DNA of 64,000 bases, taken from positions 1,674,001-1,738,000 of the forward strand of contig OX337241.1 of NCBI GenBank assembly GCA_946965045.2. Direction: 5' to 3'. The translations under genes and the position numbers were made by a program. Shown here in pieces: positions 1 to 11,218 of the stretch; position 1 is the stretch's first letter; every line of letters begins with the position of its first letter. This DNA is from Epithemia pelagica (Eukaryota; Bacillariophyta; Bacillariophyceae; Surirellales; Surirellaceae). The notes below the pieces were generated by a model. The model ran no database searches, was not told the origin of the DNA, and saw only the letters and a program-made list of their open reading frames with translations.

Positions 1-1
1 A

Positions 2-322
2 AAGGGAAGGAACAATAATGGCCGTAATAATAAGAAGAATGAAGACAAGGAAAAGGAGGAGTTAACGGACCGCTACTATACGCCAAAGGAATGGTCGAAG
101 TTGAGTGGGCCAGAGCGCCAACGCGTTCGTGATGTGCGTGAAGAACGCGATAAAAGGAGAGGAGTAGCATCCGTTACGAGTCAATCCCGAAAGAAGGCAA
201 AGAAAGATGCACAGAATAATGACACTCCCGATGTCTCCGAAGAGTCCTCTGACGAATCTAGCAGAGGCATTGGCGCAATCATGAGCCAGCGCAAGAAGAA
301 ACGAAACTCTGAAAATTTGTGA
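2..322 (+). CDS. C-terminal part of copia Gag (partial)
   Basis: The frame is open from the first bases of the window to a TGA at 320-322. It is Asn/Lys/Glu-rich at the start, then has a YYTPKEW-type segment followed by a basic stretch. That resembles the region near the end of Gag in diatom copia elements (recalled, not searched). The following protease-integrase frame is the same frame, so only this TGA separates Gag from Pol. The stop is followed by CTA, a context known to favour readthrough in other eukaryotic and viral genes. The 5' part of the gene lies outside the window. Confidence 0.6.
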   Translation, partial: KGRNNNGRNNKKNEDKEKEELTDRYYTPKEWSKLSGPERQRVRDVREERDKRRGVASVTSQSRKKAKKDAQNNDTPDVSEESSDESSRGIGAIMSQRKKKRNSENL

Positions 323-337
323 CTATCGCTCCAGTCG

Positions 338-2086
338 ATGTCAACGACCAAGCCCAACGAAATTATAGTACCAACCTTCATGTGCGAGCTAGACTCACAT
401 GCCGACACATGTTGTCTTGGCCGAGGCTGTCACGTTCTGTATCAGACTGACACTGCCGATGTCAGTGGTTTCACGGAAACACTGGGAAAATTGAATGAGA
501 CCCCAGTCATCACAGGTGTCCTTGCCTATGATGACCCTGAGAGCGGGGCAACCTTCTTGCTCTATTTCCACCAAGCGCTGTACCTCCCTCAGATGGATCG
601 TTGTCTTTTAAATCCCAATCAGATGAGAGAGGCCGGTGTTCAAGTAAATGACGTCCCTTTGATGTTCCTCGCAACAGCGGAACGAAACGATAGGGCTCAT
701 GCGATTGTTGCTAAAGACTCAGAAGAAAATGAACTCGTGATCCCAATGGACTTGCGTGGCATCATCAGTCAGTTCAAAGTGAGAAAGCCGACTGCACATG
801 AGATAGAAAATACGGACTCGTGCTATCGGATCGACATGACCAACGCAACACCCGAATGGCGACCGAATGACTCAGCAACAGAATACGATGCTGATGAAAG
901 AAAGCTTCGGGATGCGATTGTGCATGACACGATAAGGAAGAGACCTTCAAGGGATCTTCAAGTTGATTCTCTGCGTTCAATAAGAAGGATCAATGGCCGC
1001 ACCATCACCATCGCCAAGACCATGCATAGTCGAAAGGGGACCGTACAGCCACAAGATTTAGCCACACGATGGAATATTGGGCTAAAGACTGCGGAGCGCA
1101 CGTTTGAGGAAACGACACAGCTGGGTGTGCGTGACTTCAACGAGCATGGTGGTTTCAAGCGTCTGAAACATACTGCCTACCAACTCAGGCACCGTCGTCT
1201 GCGTGCAGACGTGTATACCAATACCTTATTTGCTGAAACAAAATCCTTGGATCAACATACATGCGGCCAAATCTTCGCGACTGACTTTGGATGGGTGCAT
1301 TTCGTCCCAATGCGCAAGCGAAGTGAGGCACCCTCAACTCTTCCTCCTCTTTTTGACGAATATGGGATATTTAATCATATTGTCCCCGACAACGCTCCGG
1401 AGTTAACCTCCTTGGAGTTCAAACGTGTTGCGTCCAAGTATGGGTGTCGTCTCAAGCCAGTGGAGGCTTGGACCCCCAATCAAAACCTCGCCGAAGCTAA
1501 TATACGCGAGTTGAAGCGAATCTATCGGCGAGAGATGCGTCAAAGCAATGCGCCAGCAGTTTTGTGGGATCACTGCCTTATGCTAGTGGCGGAAAGAAGG
1601 TCACATACATCGCAAGCAAATGGGAATCCGCCTCTAATTCAAATCCTTACTGGAGATACTCCCGATATATCGCACTTAATCGAACACAAGTGGTACGATT
1701 TTGTATGGTACAGCAACCCCGGGTTTGAAGGGCGCAAGCTTGGGAGATGGCTTGGCCCCAGCCATTCTGTCGGTCAGGCCATGTGTGCCAAAATACTGAC
1801 GGAGAAGGGCAAGATCGTCCATCGAACGTCCGTCTGGCCCATTGCCAGGGCAATGCAAAATGACGAAGCCTTTCGAGAACAACGTGAGCAATTTACATCG
1901 AATCTTGGAGAAGCACTCGGTGCGAGAATGGCAGGCATCCCCGCTGAAGACGACGATGAGCCCAAGGAGGCTGATACCCCTCTATATGAGCCATACGAGG
2001 ACGATGAGCAAGCTGATGTCTCCATGCCGGAAGCTGACCATTATGCTCCGGATTCCTATGACAAATTGATAAGCGCATTGAAATGA
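338..2086 (+). pseudogene. copia Pol fragment: protease and integrase
   Basis: The 582-residue frame begins with a copia-type aspartic protease whose active site reads ELDSHADT instead of the usual DSGA. An integrase core follows: first Asp in ATDFGW (about 1276), second in VPDNAPE (about 1385), and Glu in AEANIRE about 35 residues later, matching a D,D35E core. A chromo-like WYDFVWY segment comes next, then an acidic linker with YAPDSYDK, where a reverse transcriptase would normally start. The frame instead stops at 2086. The first ATG (338) is 15 bases after the Gag stop and in the same frame, so expression may originally have depended on readthrough. The relic cannot be autonomous because RT is absent. 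Confidence 0.85.
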
Positions 2087-2367
2087 TACGTGGTTTACGC
2101 TATAAACTACGGATGATGGGAATACCACTCGATGGACACACACACGTCCGGTGTGATAACATGTCGGTGGTATCCAATAGCTCGAAGCCCGAATCGACGT
2201 TGAAGAAGAAATCAAACGCTGTTGCATACCATTATGTTCGCGAGAACGTGGCGAATGGTGTATGTCGGATTGCCTATGAGCCATCCACAACCAATCTGGC
2301 TGATCTCCTGACGAAAATCCAAACAGGGCCAGAACGAACAAGACTTGCCGGAATGATCTTGTTTTGA
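2083..2367 (+). pseudogene. copia RNase H C-terminal remnant
   Basis: This 94-residue frame overlaps the integrase frame by four bases (ATGA) and is in a different register. It matches the end of copia RNase H: a VRCDNMSVV segment (catalytic Asp), SNAVAYHYVRENV (the usual KHI-type helix before the end) and ADLLTK, the equivalent of the ADxxTK ending of copia polyproteins. It lacks the N-terminal half of RNase H and all of RT. It is best read as the right side of an internal deletion rather than as a gene. Confidence 0.8.
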
Positions 2368-2370
2368 GTA

Positions 2371-3075
2371 CGTTTCCCGCCGCCTAGCAAGGGTCAGGGT
2401 ACGTCCTGCACTCATATGAGTCTCTAAAGCAGGTATATGTTGTATGAAGAAACGAAATGAATGATAGAATGTGCACAATTCACTCGACGAAAAGCAACGA
2501 GAAATTGTGAGGGGACCAAGAAGCGCGACCGATATTGAGCGAATTTTAAGCGAGTAGCTAACCCCGACGGTCTAGGTCTCACTTGTAGAATTTTCCTCTT
2601 TGAACGATGGCGTAATTTGCATGCACTTCGCGTTCATTGGCTGGGGGTTCGAGTTCGCCTCCAGTTATTTCTTAATTAAGCCCTAGTATCTTTTTTATGT
2701 GCTCCGCCATTCGTATGCTAGCTCGAAGGGACGTCTCACGTCTCGTAGTTCTGCTGGGAGACACGAACCGTGGGTTTTGGTTGGGCATGATCGAGAAGGG
2801 AACCGCGACTTCCACGGCGTTCAACACGACCCAACGTGAGCTACAAAACCATCTCAAACCACTGGGGCAAAGGCTCTACCGGCTATCCCGCCTGGTTTTT
2901 ATCGTCACGAGGTGAAGACCCGATCGATCATCGTCTCTCGAAGTGCCTTTCTCGTGGTACTCGTCCATCTCCCTTGTTTCTTTCCTTTTTGTGTTTCTCT
3001 CTGTCGGTGTGCATGCAGGAGCCAACGCTGTGACTTTTTGACACACACACTCTTTCTCTACTCTAGTAGAGAAGA
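2371..3075. other. non-coding stretch between copia relic and IQ-motif gene
   Basis: No convincing gene is present. It probably holds the 3' end of the copia relic, perhaps with an unrecognisable LTR, and the promoter and 5' UTR of the next gene. A CTGGGGG / CCTCCAG hairpin lies near 2640-2665. A TC-rich tract just before 3076 is typical of a leader. Confidence 0.4.
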
Positions 3076-4476
3076 ATGGCGGCAACCGTGACCCGAAAGA
3101 GGGTTGATTCGGTGTTGGCAACATTTGAAGCCAAGAATGAAGAGAATCGTGCCAGCAACGATCGACTGTCGTCCCCTCCGAGAGGAGGAGGTCGACGGCC
3201 CAGCCCCGTGAAAAGTCGTTCGTCGCAGCGAAAATCATCCAACCCCATGTGGAGCAGTGCGTCGTCTCTACAATTCTTGGACGAGGAAGAACGAAAACGC
3301 ATCAAGAGCAGCAGTCGCAAGGGACTGTCGGCGAGCAGTGCCAGTTTGAACATGGACTCGCTTTCGCCCTCGGCTCTTACTGGATCATCTCCGCAATCTA
3401 CACACAGTACTAGTCGAAGGAGAAAATTGGGAAAAGGCAGCAACAAAGTTGTCTCGGCCATTTCGAATCCTCCCTTGGACGCCAATTCCAATTCCGTCTC
3501 GCCAACCTCGAAACGAAGAGATCAGGTTGCTCCAGGAAACACTTCTCCCAAGAGAACCTCCCATCCAAAGTCATTTCGCGGCACGGAAAATTCAGAAGCG
3601 TCGGCTGCCGTAACAGGGTCGAGCTATGCTCCACCGTGGCTCTCTTCTCATGCATCACCTGATGATGAGACTGATTCAGCCATGTCCCCTCCAGCAAGTC
3701 TCACAGATAAGCTCTTCCAGGTTAAGGCCAACAATAATTCTCCTGGTGGTACCATTGAGACACAATCCATCACATCGGCATCCGAAGCTTCGTCGTCGGT
3801 GAGTTCCTTGAAAAAGAAGTTTTCGTCACCACGAAGGGCAAGGTCTACGGAACATGACCTTTCGGGAGGGCGGCCAAGACATCGAGGGAAATCCTTGGAA
3901 CGAAGCAAAAGTAAAAGGTCCGTGAAGGACGATCGCCATAATTCTTTTTCTTCTCGATCTGCTCGAAGCAGCTACCTCATGCCATCGGAGGTCGGAGAAG
4001 GAAAGGTTCTTGCTGCTGAGCAACAGCGACTTTCTTCCAGTATGAGGTCTTTTTCCAGTGAGAAATCGGACGGCGAGAATTCCACTTCCTCCTTGGCCTC
4101 TTCCAACTCGGTGGTCAAATCGCCCTCACGGAGGAAACGACGGTCTTTGAAAATTGGATCCGATCAAATCAAGAAGCTAGTGGGAGACTTTGACGGTGAT
4201 CTCAAACGTGGACATTCCTCTCAATCCGTGGGTGAATCTTCCTCACGGTCCGTCAAGAAAAGTTCCTCGTCGGAACGTTCGGAACGGACCGCCTTGAGCA
4301 GTACTAGTAACACACCCGATGCCGGGACGGACACTGGCACTGCTGCACGAGTATCACGACAAAAATTATCTCGAAAACAACCATCCGATGGACGACTGAC
4401 AGTCAATGAGGGTGGTGGTGCCTCCAAGGACCGCTTGGCGCGGCTTGTGAGGACCATCTCCACTCCATCGGTAGTC

Positions 4477-4522
<46 letters not shown>

Positions 4523-7500
4523 ACCGTCGATCGTCTCTGACCACCACTACAGCATCGTCGTCCTACAACAATGACGATTCTCAACGGTCGACTCGCAGTC
4601 TCAGCAGTCGTCGCCTATCGTACACTGAAAACACGGGCAAGGAAGACGATGTGATTGCGACTGCTACGACTCCCAAACAACGACGACGCTTTTCCGAGAA
4701 ATCAGCTGTGGCATGGTCCGTCTCTGTGGGGGGCTCCCGTCGGTCCTTGGAGGGTCCAGTAGTGGTAGTAGCAGCAGCCTCACAACAAGGCCCGAAACGG
4801 GATGGCATGACACCGGAACTGAGAAGACATCTTTCGTCGAGATCCATCGGAAGCGTACACTCGGAGGGGTCCTCTGTGTCATCCAAATCCCGATCCTCCC
4901 GATCGGTACGAGACGAGCCAAAGTCGCCATCCAAGAGAAAAGGCTCCATTTCTAGTCTTCGGGCGGCTGTGGATGCTTCAGATGACAATAGTAGTGCATC
5001 TTCCAAGGGAGAAACGTCCAACAACAATGTCGAATCAAGCGTTCCCCGTCGTAGGCATATATTACGAAACTCGAGTGCTCATGGATTGGATCCTCTTCAG
5101 GAGACGGGTGAATCTGGAGACGAGAGTGATACAATCGCGACAAGCGAATATCACAAGACCGCGGCAGCAGCCACGGGGAACCCCCACCAGCACGACCATT
5201 CCGATCGTGCTTTGGTCGTGTCTGCGGTAAACCATTCACCTCAACGAAAGCGAAGGTCCATGGATGGCTCCATCACCAAGAGAGATGGCCGCGATTGTGA
5301 TATGGAGGCAGAAATGAAGGCATTCAACAAGTTCCGACAGGGTTCCTTCTCTAGTGGTGAAGAATCGCCAAGCCCACAAAAAGAAAAATCAAAATCAAGT
5401 TCTTCTCGCAAAAAAGACAGTCTGCCAAAAACTGCCGTCGACCCAAAGCCTATGGAAGATAGTATGGTTAACAATCCTTCCCCGTACAGCACAACAACAA
5501 CGAGCTCTCCAAGACGGCGAAAAAAGAGGACAACTGAGATAACACCAGGCAGTGTAAATTCAACAGACAGCGTCGACGGATCGGTGCAACATCAATCCAT
5601 CAAATCCGATGACTCAGCGTCGGTTCGATCTCAGCCATCACTTGTGGAGGTAGGGGTGAAGTCATCGATCGCTTCTCCATCTGATGATTCGTCCTCCGTT
5701 AAGAGTCATCGATCGCTAGCGTACGAGCAAAACCCCGAATCAGCTACCGCCGTTCCTTCGTATGATGCATCGTCGGTCAGGTCTGGTCAATCGATTGTGG
5801 AAGTTCATCAGAAACCCAAATCAACGACCGTGCCTACTGAGGATCCTCCACCCGAGAGCGAAGACGATGAATCTGTAACCACGTTTACAACCTATTCAAC
5901 TGTTTCCACTTATCAATCGGACCTTGGTCCCAGACAAGTTGAGGCTGTTGGTAACATGCGCCTTTCAGGGATGGAGCGTGTTTCTTCGGATTCCTATCAC
6001 ATGTCTGGAGCTTACCAAGTACCCTATGGTTACCAGCCGACAAGGTCAAATTCGACGAGTGACCAAAACTCTGAAAAAGGTCGACCGGGCATCTCGCGTC
6101 AACCTTCTCGCAGTGGACGCTCCTTGAAACCTGCTACAGGTCAAGTCGATGGAGATGAAAGTGTGACGGATGAACGAAGTGTGACTAGGTCTTCATCTTC
6201 ACGAGGAGTCGCTCGCAAGGTGATCAAAACCAAGCTAAGGAAATCATCAAGCGGGGCACTCGTGCCGGTCAGTCCCAAAAAGACACCCAAAATTCGTTCC
6301 ACTCAACAGCTGCTTGCCGGAAAAGTGGCCAGTAGTGATGGCAAGGCAATTTCTCCTGCAGAAAAGTTTGGAATCCAGCTATCTCCGACCAAGTTGACTC
6401 GTTCCAACTCACGCGTGAAGTTGGTGAGAGATAGCTCAGACAGCGCGGCTTTTGATATGGTGAAGAGTCGGATTGAGTCCAACGATTCACTTTGGTCTTC
6501 AACGTCATTTACCACGAAAACAAAAATGAAGAGAAGACTGTCGAATCCGCGACCCGAGGCTCTTGCAAAAACCAAGATGGTTAGTCCTCATGATTTGAAC
6601 GTGAAGAAGACGGAGATTCTCGCGAGAGGTATTCGAAGACGGTTGTCAAACGGAGGCGATCAAGAGATCCCACGAGTACGTCGACCAAGTATGGGGCACA
6701 AGAAATACATTCCAACTCCAAAAGAAGCCGAACCAGAAACGGCGGGGCGAGTCCTCAGTCACGTGCAAAAGTATGAAACCCTATGGAAACGTACAAACGT
6801 CACCATTGATGAAAGCGCATTCACATCTCCCAAACCTCCGACACCGGGACGAAAGGTAATTTATAAACTCGAGACCAGAGGTCCCGGTAAACGGCGTGTA
6901 TGGCGACGAACCAGTTGCTCTGGATCCGCTGCCATTGACGCTCCATCAAGGGGTATCCGTCGAGTTGCTTCCCTGTCCAAATTGGCCGAGACCAAGCTGG
7001 ACCCCAGCTTTGTCAGTAAGCACAAGAGTATTCTCGAGTCGCACAGGAGGATGGCTGCATGTCGCATTCAGGGTCTATTCCGAGGTTGTTTGCAGCGGTT
7101 GCATAACAAACGAGCCAAGGACAAATCATCGGAGCAACTTACCCTCCTGTCAACTTCTAGTCACCACCGCAGGGAACAACAATCGAGGGATAGACGAGCC
7201 ATGCTTCGCCGTACCATGTCCTACCGCCGTAGTACAACCATACGCGCTGACTTTGTTAGACAACACACTCCTCTCAAGCTTATCCACGAGGATAAGGAAG
7301 CCACTCGGATCCAAGCAATGGTTCGAGGGAAAATGCAGCGTCTACGGTACAGGGTCATGTATTTGGAAAACAAGTTGAAAACAATCAACAAAGACAAGAA
7401 AACAGAAGTAGCGAGCATACAACATGATACCGCCAAGGCCATTCGCAAGCTCGAACGAAAGCGAGCAAAGCAACTCAAGAAAGAGGAAAAGGAGAGAGCG

Positions 7501-8772
7501 CTGATTGTGGAGAGAGCAGAGCTTGCCCGGAAATTGTCGGAGCAGTTGATTCGTGATAACAAGAAAATCAAAGAGCAAAACGATCGCCTTCAGTACTTTA
7601 TTGACCACTTGAAGGACGTGAATGCGCAATATGAGAAGCGTATTGCTGCACACCTAAAGAATTGTGTGACCATGTCTATGCATGTCAAGAAGATGCAAGC
7701 CAAACGAGACAATCTGGTTAGCAAGAATGAACGGTTTAAAGCGCACCTGACCAAGCTGAAAGGAAACTTGTTGACGGGTCTTCACCTCACGAATTGGGAA
7801 ACCAGACATGCCACCAATTTCGAACGAGTTTCGAGGGAGATCATTGAAACGATGGAGAAGCGCTCCAGTGACCACAAATTGGTGGAGACTTTGAAGCGAA
7901 TCAAAGCAGGCACATACAACGAAGAAGAGGAACAAGCAGAAGAGGACGCTCTCTATGAAGAGGTCACTGAAGTAGAGGAGGAAGCAATAGAGGAGGAAGC
8001 AATACAGCCTTGCGCCACTGAACCATCGGCAGATGAAGCAGTCGTAGTTGACCCATCTGCTGATGAAAGAGGCGTTGTTGAGCAAGAACATGAACTAGTG
8101 GATGGTGAAAGAACAGAACATGAGGAAGATATAGCCTCAAAGAATGTGCTAGAAGAAGCTGGAGCAGTGATAGATGAAATGGAGGTGGAGGAAGTGGAAG
8201 AGGTTGAAGAGGAAGAGGAAGAGGAGGAGGAAGAAGCAGAGGCAGGCAACACCGAAGAAGAAGGATTCCTGTTAACACTCTGTGCGGATGACGTCTCGGA
8301 GGCATCGGATATATCAGATGTGTCGGCATTGAACGACTCGTTTAATGGAGGGCTCAACATCTCTGACTACATTGATGAGATTGAAGAAGATGAGGAATTG
8401 TTCAAGAAGAGCAAGGCTCTTTTGGAGGAACGCTATCTGGAGGACGAGAAACCGAAACCACGCCCCAGCAGCGACCCAGAACAGCGCAATACTCGAAGCA
8501 TTGAGGGAACCAGACTCCTTGGCCAAAACGGTGATGAAGAGGACAACGAAGACGGAACACTGGTCGAAGTCGTTGATGAAGATGGCAATGTCCTTCATCA
8601 GGAAAAGCAACAGTCAGAGAAAGGAAACACGAATATGGACGATGAAGAATACGATGACTTTGAGTACGAAGAAATCATTGTTGAAGATGATGACGACGAC
8701 GATGATGATGGTGACGACACTGGATACGACGACCAGTCGAGTATCTATGTTGCCCGCTCAATATTGATGTAG
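3076..8772 (+). CDS. large Ser/Arg/Lys-rich protein with two IQ motifs, coiled coil and acidic tail
   Basis: Single uninterrupted frame of 1898 residues. Residues 1 to about 1300 are low-complexity, dominated by Ser, Arg and Lys (many RRxS and SSxRS patterns that could be phosphorylated), and include a run of 15 Asn. Two IQ motifs follow: IQGLFRGCLQR starting at residue 1331 and IQAMVRGKMQR starting at residue 1412. IQ motifs bind calmodulin or EF-hand light chains. A long charged coiled coil runs from about 1430 to 1600. The C-terminus (about 1617-1890) is very rich in Glu and Asp. There is no motor, kinase or membrane domain. The layout suggests a cytoskeletal or scaffold protein responding to calcium, but that is inference; I recognise no named orthologue. 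The ATG follows a TC-rich leader and is the first in frame. Confidence 0.85.
4477..4521 (+). repeat. in-frame (AAC)n microsatellite coding for poly-Asn
   Basis: Fourteen AAC triplets followed by AAT encode 15 consecutive Asn in the low-complexity half of the IQ-motif protein. The near-pure codon repeat, rather than mixed Asn codons, indicates recent slippage, so length is likely to vary between strains. Confidence 0.95.
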
Positions 8773-9040
8773 AATAGTTCCAACTCAGTATGAACCACAC
8801 CTTTTGTTTTGTTTCACTACATGTCTGCTGATTGCCACTGACATGACCATATCAAAGAGTTGCCTCGAGCTTATTTTGTTCTCCACAGTTCCTCGATTTG
8901 AACCCTTTCCTTTCAAGCGAATGAGAGTACACTATCCGAAAACGTGCTTTGATCTCTGAACATTGGTGATGGAACAAATCTAGGGAGGCAGTTGCCTACG
9001 CTTGTCTCTTTTGTGCTAGAATAGGTCACACTTTTCTCTC
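8773..9040. other. 3' flank of the IQ-motif gene
   Basis: Non-coding DNA between the stop codon of the IQ-motif protein and the first MITE. It is T-rich at the start, as expected for a 3' UTR. No clear polyadenylation signal or gene is seen. Confidence 0.4.
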
Positions 9041-9043
9041 TAA

Positions 9044-9751
9044 GGGGGTATGTTATCGGGCGCGCGGAGCATGGGCGGAGAATGGATATGGGGGGAGCAA
9101 TGCATGCTCCCCGATGCATGCTCCGCGCGTCGATATTTTCGGTGGGCGGATGTAGAGATGCGGAGCATGCGCGACGGGCGCGCTCAAAATCCCCGACCGT
9201 CACGGAAACGCGTATGGGTCGCCTTAAGTATGGAATCGAAAAGGAAAGAGAAGAGCAAATTCAGGAAGACGATGGAAAGCAAAGGGATGGTTTCCGGACA
9301 CAATAATCATTCCCTTTATAGACTACTTATCATTTAGAGTATCCATTGTATATTTCACCTGTTGTTCTGTTGGCCCTACGGGCTCATGATGGAAAGACAC
9401 GCCAATTTCCATGCTCTATGGAAACACAACCTCCTGGTGGATGGAAAAGACTCCGAAAGACCAAGGCAGCAACAGTTGACCAACTATATGTACTTGTCTA
9501 CAATACTAGTGCCTAGATAGACTCTGTCGTCTCTTTTGTCCATGATAAATCCATCATCGGAAGACTTCGACTGTTCGACGCATTGAGTGTGTGGTGTGTG
9601 GGCGAGTGATTTTGCTTCCAACCTTGCTCCACCCGCACTCTTCCTCCGCATGTAAATTTTGCGGAGGAAAGCTCTATATCCGGGTTGGATTGGCCTTTCT
9701 CCGCCCATATCATGCTCCGCACATGCTCCGCGCGCCCGATAACATACCCCC
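9044..9751. mobile_element. 708-bp MITE with TAA target duplication (PIF/Harbinger-like)
   Basis: The two ends are inverted copies of the same sequence, starting GGGGGTATGTTATCGG at 9044 and matching for about 30 bases at the right end (to 9751). TAA lies directly outside both ends (9041-9043 and 9752-9754). A 3-bp TAA/TTA duplication and G-rich ends are hallmarks of the PIF/Harbinger superfamily. The subterminal regions repeat GCGGAGCATG-type words and contain a GCATGCTCC palindrome. No transposase can be read, so it is a non-autonomous element needing a partner in trans. The superfamily assignment rests only on duplication length and end sequence. Confidence 0.8.
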
Positions 9752-9754
9752 TAA

Positions 9755-9813
9755 GGCGCATCAGGGTGGTAAAAAAAATTCGAGGCAAAAATCAAGATTC
9801 GAGTTTCGAGGTT
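9755..9813. repeat. left TIR of the interrupted element
   Basis: 59-base terminal inverted repeat. Its partner is 24440-24482 plus, across the inserted YR unit, 21102-21117. It contains an A-tract and the words ATCAAGATTCGAG and TTTCGAGGTT. Confidence 0.8.
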
Positions 9814-9845
9814 GGTCTAATAGGTTATGAATAGGTTATGTGTAC

Positions 9846-9941
9846 CCTCGAATCTTGACCTCGACTTTTGACCGAGGCGCACTTTTGAAAATTTTTGGGC
9901 CAAAGTGCGCTCCGACCAAAAATCGAGGTCAAGATTCGAGG
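9846..9941. repeat. subterminal inverted repeat (long hairpin)
   Basis: CCTCGAATCTTGACCTCGA near 9846 is repeated in inverted form ending at 9941. The two arms of about 40 bases have a few mismatches and are separated by an AT-rich loop. The same TCGAG and CAAGATTC words recur in the TIR, so this is probably a subterminal transposase-binding region of the MITE. Confidence 0.75.
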
Positions 9942-10424
9942 TTGCTCCTCGTCCGAGGTTTCCTCAAAACTCCAAACATCATCCCTATCTCTTCTTGTTG
10001 TTGTCTTTGTTAAAATCAACACGAGAATCAAGAATCAACCACAATGAGTCTTCATGGAAAGTCCTCCCATGAAGACAATGTGATTGCTGAAGAAAGAGAT
10101 GAAGAGGAGAACCCAGCAACCACAAAATTTGTCTCGACAGAGTCGGAGCACCAATTTTACACGGAGAAAGTCAACCTTCTCCAGGACAAGAGGCGCTACC
10201 AAACAAGACCAGCAATCACAACCACCCACCAAGCAAAAAGAGTGGACGTCGAGGAGAAAGTGTGGTTCCTCGAAAGCAACCGGTGTTGTTGGCGCTGTGT
10301 ATTGGTTGCGGCGCGCTGCCATAAGTAATCGCAACGGCTGGAAGGTGCACCTTGGAGTGTGAACAACGGACTTGCTGGCAAAATTCTAGGAGTGTCCACC
10401 AGAGAGGGAGGTCAGGCATTGGCA
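9942..10424. other. left internal part of the interrupted MITE
   Basis: No gene is supported. Short frames exist on both strands, including a 94-codon plus-strand frame with a good start context at 10044, but none resembles a known protein and all are cut by the Copia insertion at 10430. In the reconstructed empty site, a minus-strand frame continues across the joint into 20792-21017. Confidence 0.4.
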
Positions 10425-10429
10425 GAGAG

Positions 10430-11145
10430 AGTTAAAGGTGGGTAAAAAGCTAACTCTAGACGATAGGGTTAGATACAGTAGTTTCTCTAGGTCAACCTAT
10501 ATGCACAATAGACGATGGGGCCCTCACCTTCTATCAGCGTAATAGGTCGACTTCTCCGTTACAAAACAAGTTTGGTTATCAAACTGGATGTTTATAAAGA
10601 AGTGAGATTAAACTAAAGATTGTGTTTCTCATCTTGAGATGGTTTGGCTCCTCTCGGATCGTTCGGCCATCATCCCCCAAAATCTAGTCGTACATGAGGA
10701 ACGTATTCCTTACTTCAGTGGACAAGTGCTATGGAGCTACGATTAGGGACTAATAGAACTTGTTCTACTCCATAGAGGAATGTGTTCCATCTTGGGTTGG
10801 ATCTCCTGTTGATGAAGATCAAGTTCTATTCTCAAGGATCACGTTCTTTTCTCGATCCTCGATTTATGTAGCCCTTACTTCCGAGTGTAGCTCGTCCAGC
10901 GTACATCTCTTCCGAATAGTAGAGGGCATAGGTATTCTTATTCACAAATTCCTGTTGCGGGTCCATCTGTCTGTTCAACGGCCTACTTCTATTTAAGTAC
11001 ACGTAATGAATCTTAGATACACGTCAAGGTTTTGTGTCACAGACAGCGGTTTGTAACAGATGTCTCAAACCTGAACGATAAGCTAGGTGTGCTAGCTGGA
11101 CTAGTTGATCGGATACAGACGTTGTAGAATAGCTATGTCTTAACT
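10430..11145 (-). repeat. 3' LTR of the Copia element
   Basis: 716 bp, same length as its partner at 20071-20786. Observed differences from the partner are G/T near 10698, G/A near 10728 and T/A near 10929. The ends form a 6-bp inverted repeat AGTTAA / TTAACT. Confidence 0.97.
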
Positions 11146-11218
11146 CTCCCTCTCATGGAGTGATTTCTCAAATTGCGATATGCCTCGAGATGTCGGAGAG
11201 CAGAAAGAGAGAGAGGAG

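Larger units (their letters stand above)
1..2370 (+). mobile_element. Ty1/copia-type retrotransposon relic, left end outside window
   Basis: The segment carries, in copia order, the end of Gag, an aspartic protease, an integrase core and the C-terminal part of RNase H. The reverse transcriptase that should lie between integrase and RNase H is missing. The joint is at about 2070-2090, where the reading frame also changes. No LTR can be defined, because only one end is visible and no repeat partner exists in the window. The element is therefore an internally deleted, non-autonomous copy. The right limit of 2370 is only the end of recognisable coding sequence. Confidence 0.85.

Noticed and set aside
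2636-2668. A tRNA-like B-box (GGTTCGAGTTC)
   Set aside because: The surrounding bases do not fold into acceptor, D and anticodon arms; only a simple hairpin is present.
7953-8360. Long Ser-rich and Leu/Pro-rich minus-strand frames opposite the acidic tail of the IQ-motif protein
   Set aside because: They are shadows of GAG/GAA-rich coding DNA on the plus strand.
10044-10328. A 94-codon gene inside the MITE
   Set aside because: The start context is good, but there is no family resemblance and overlapping frames on both strands are equally long.
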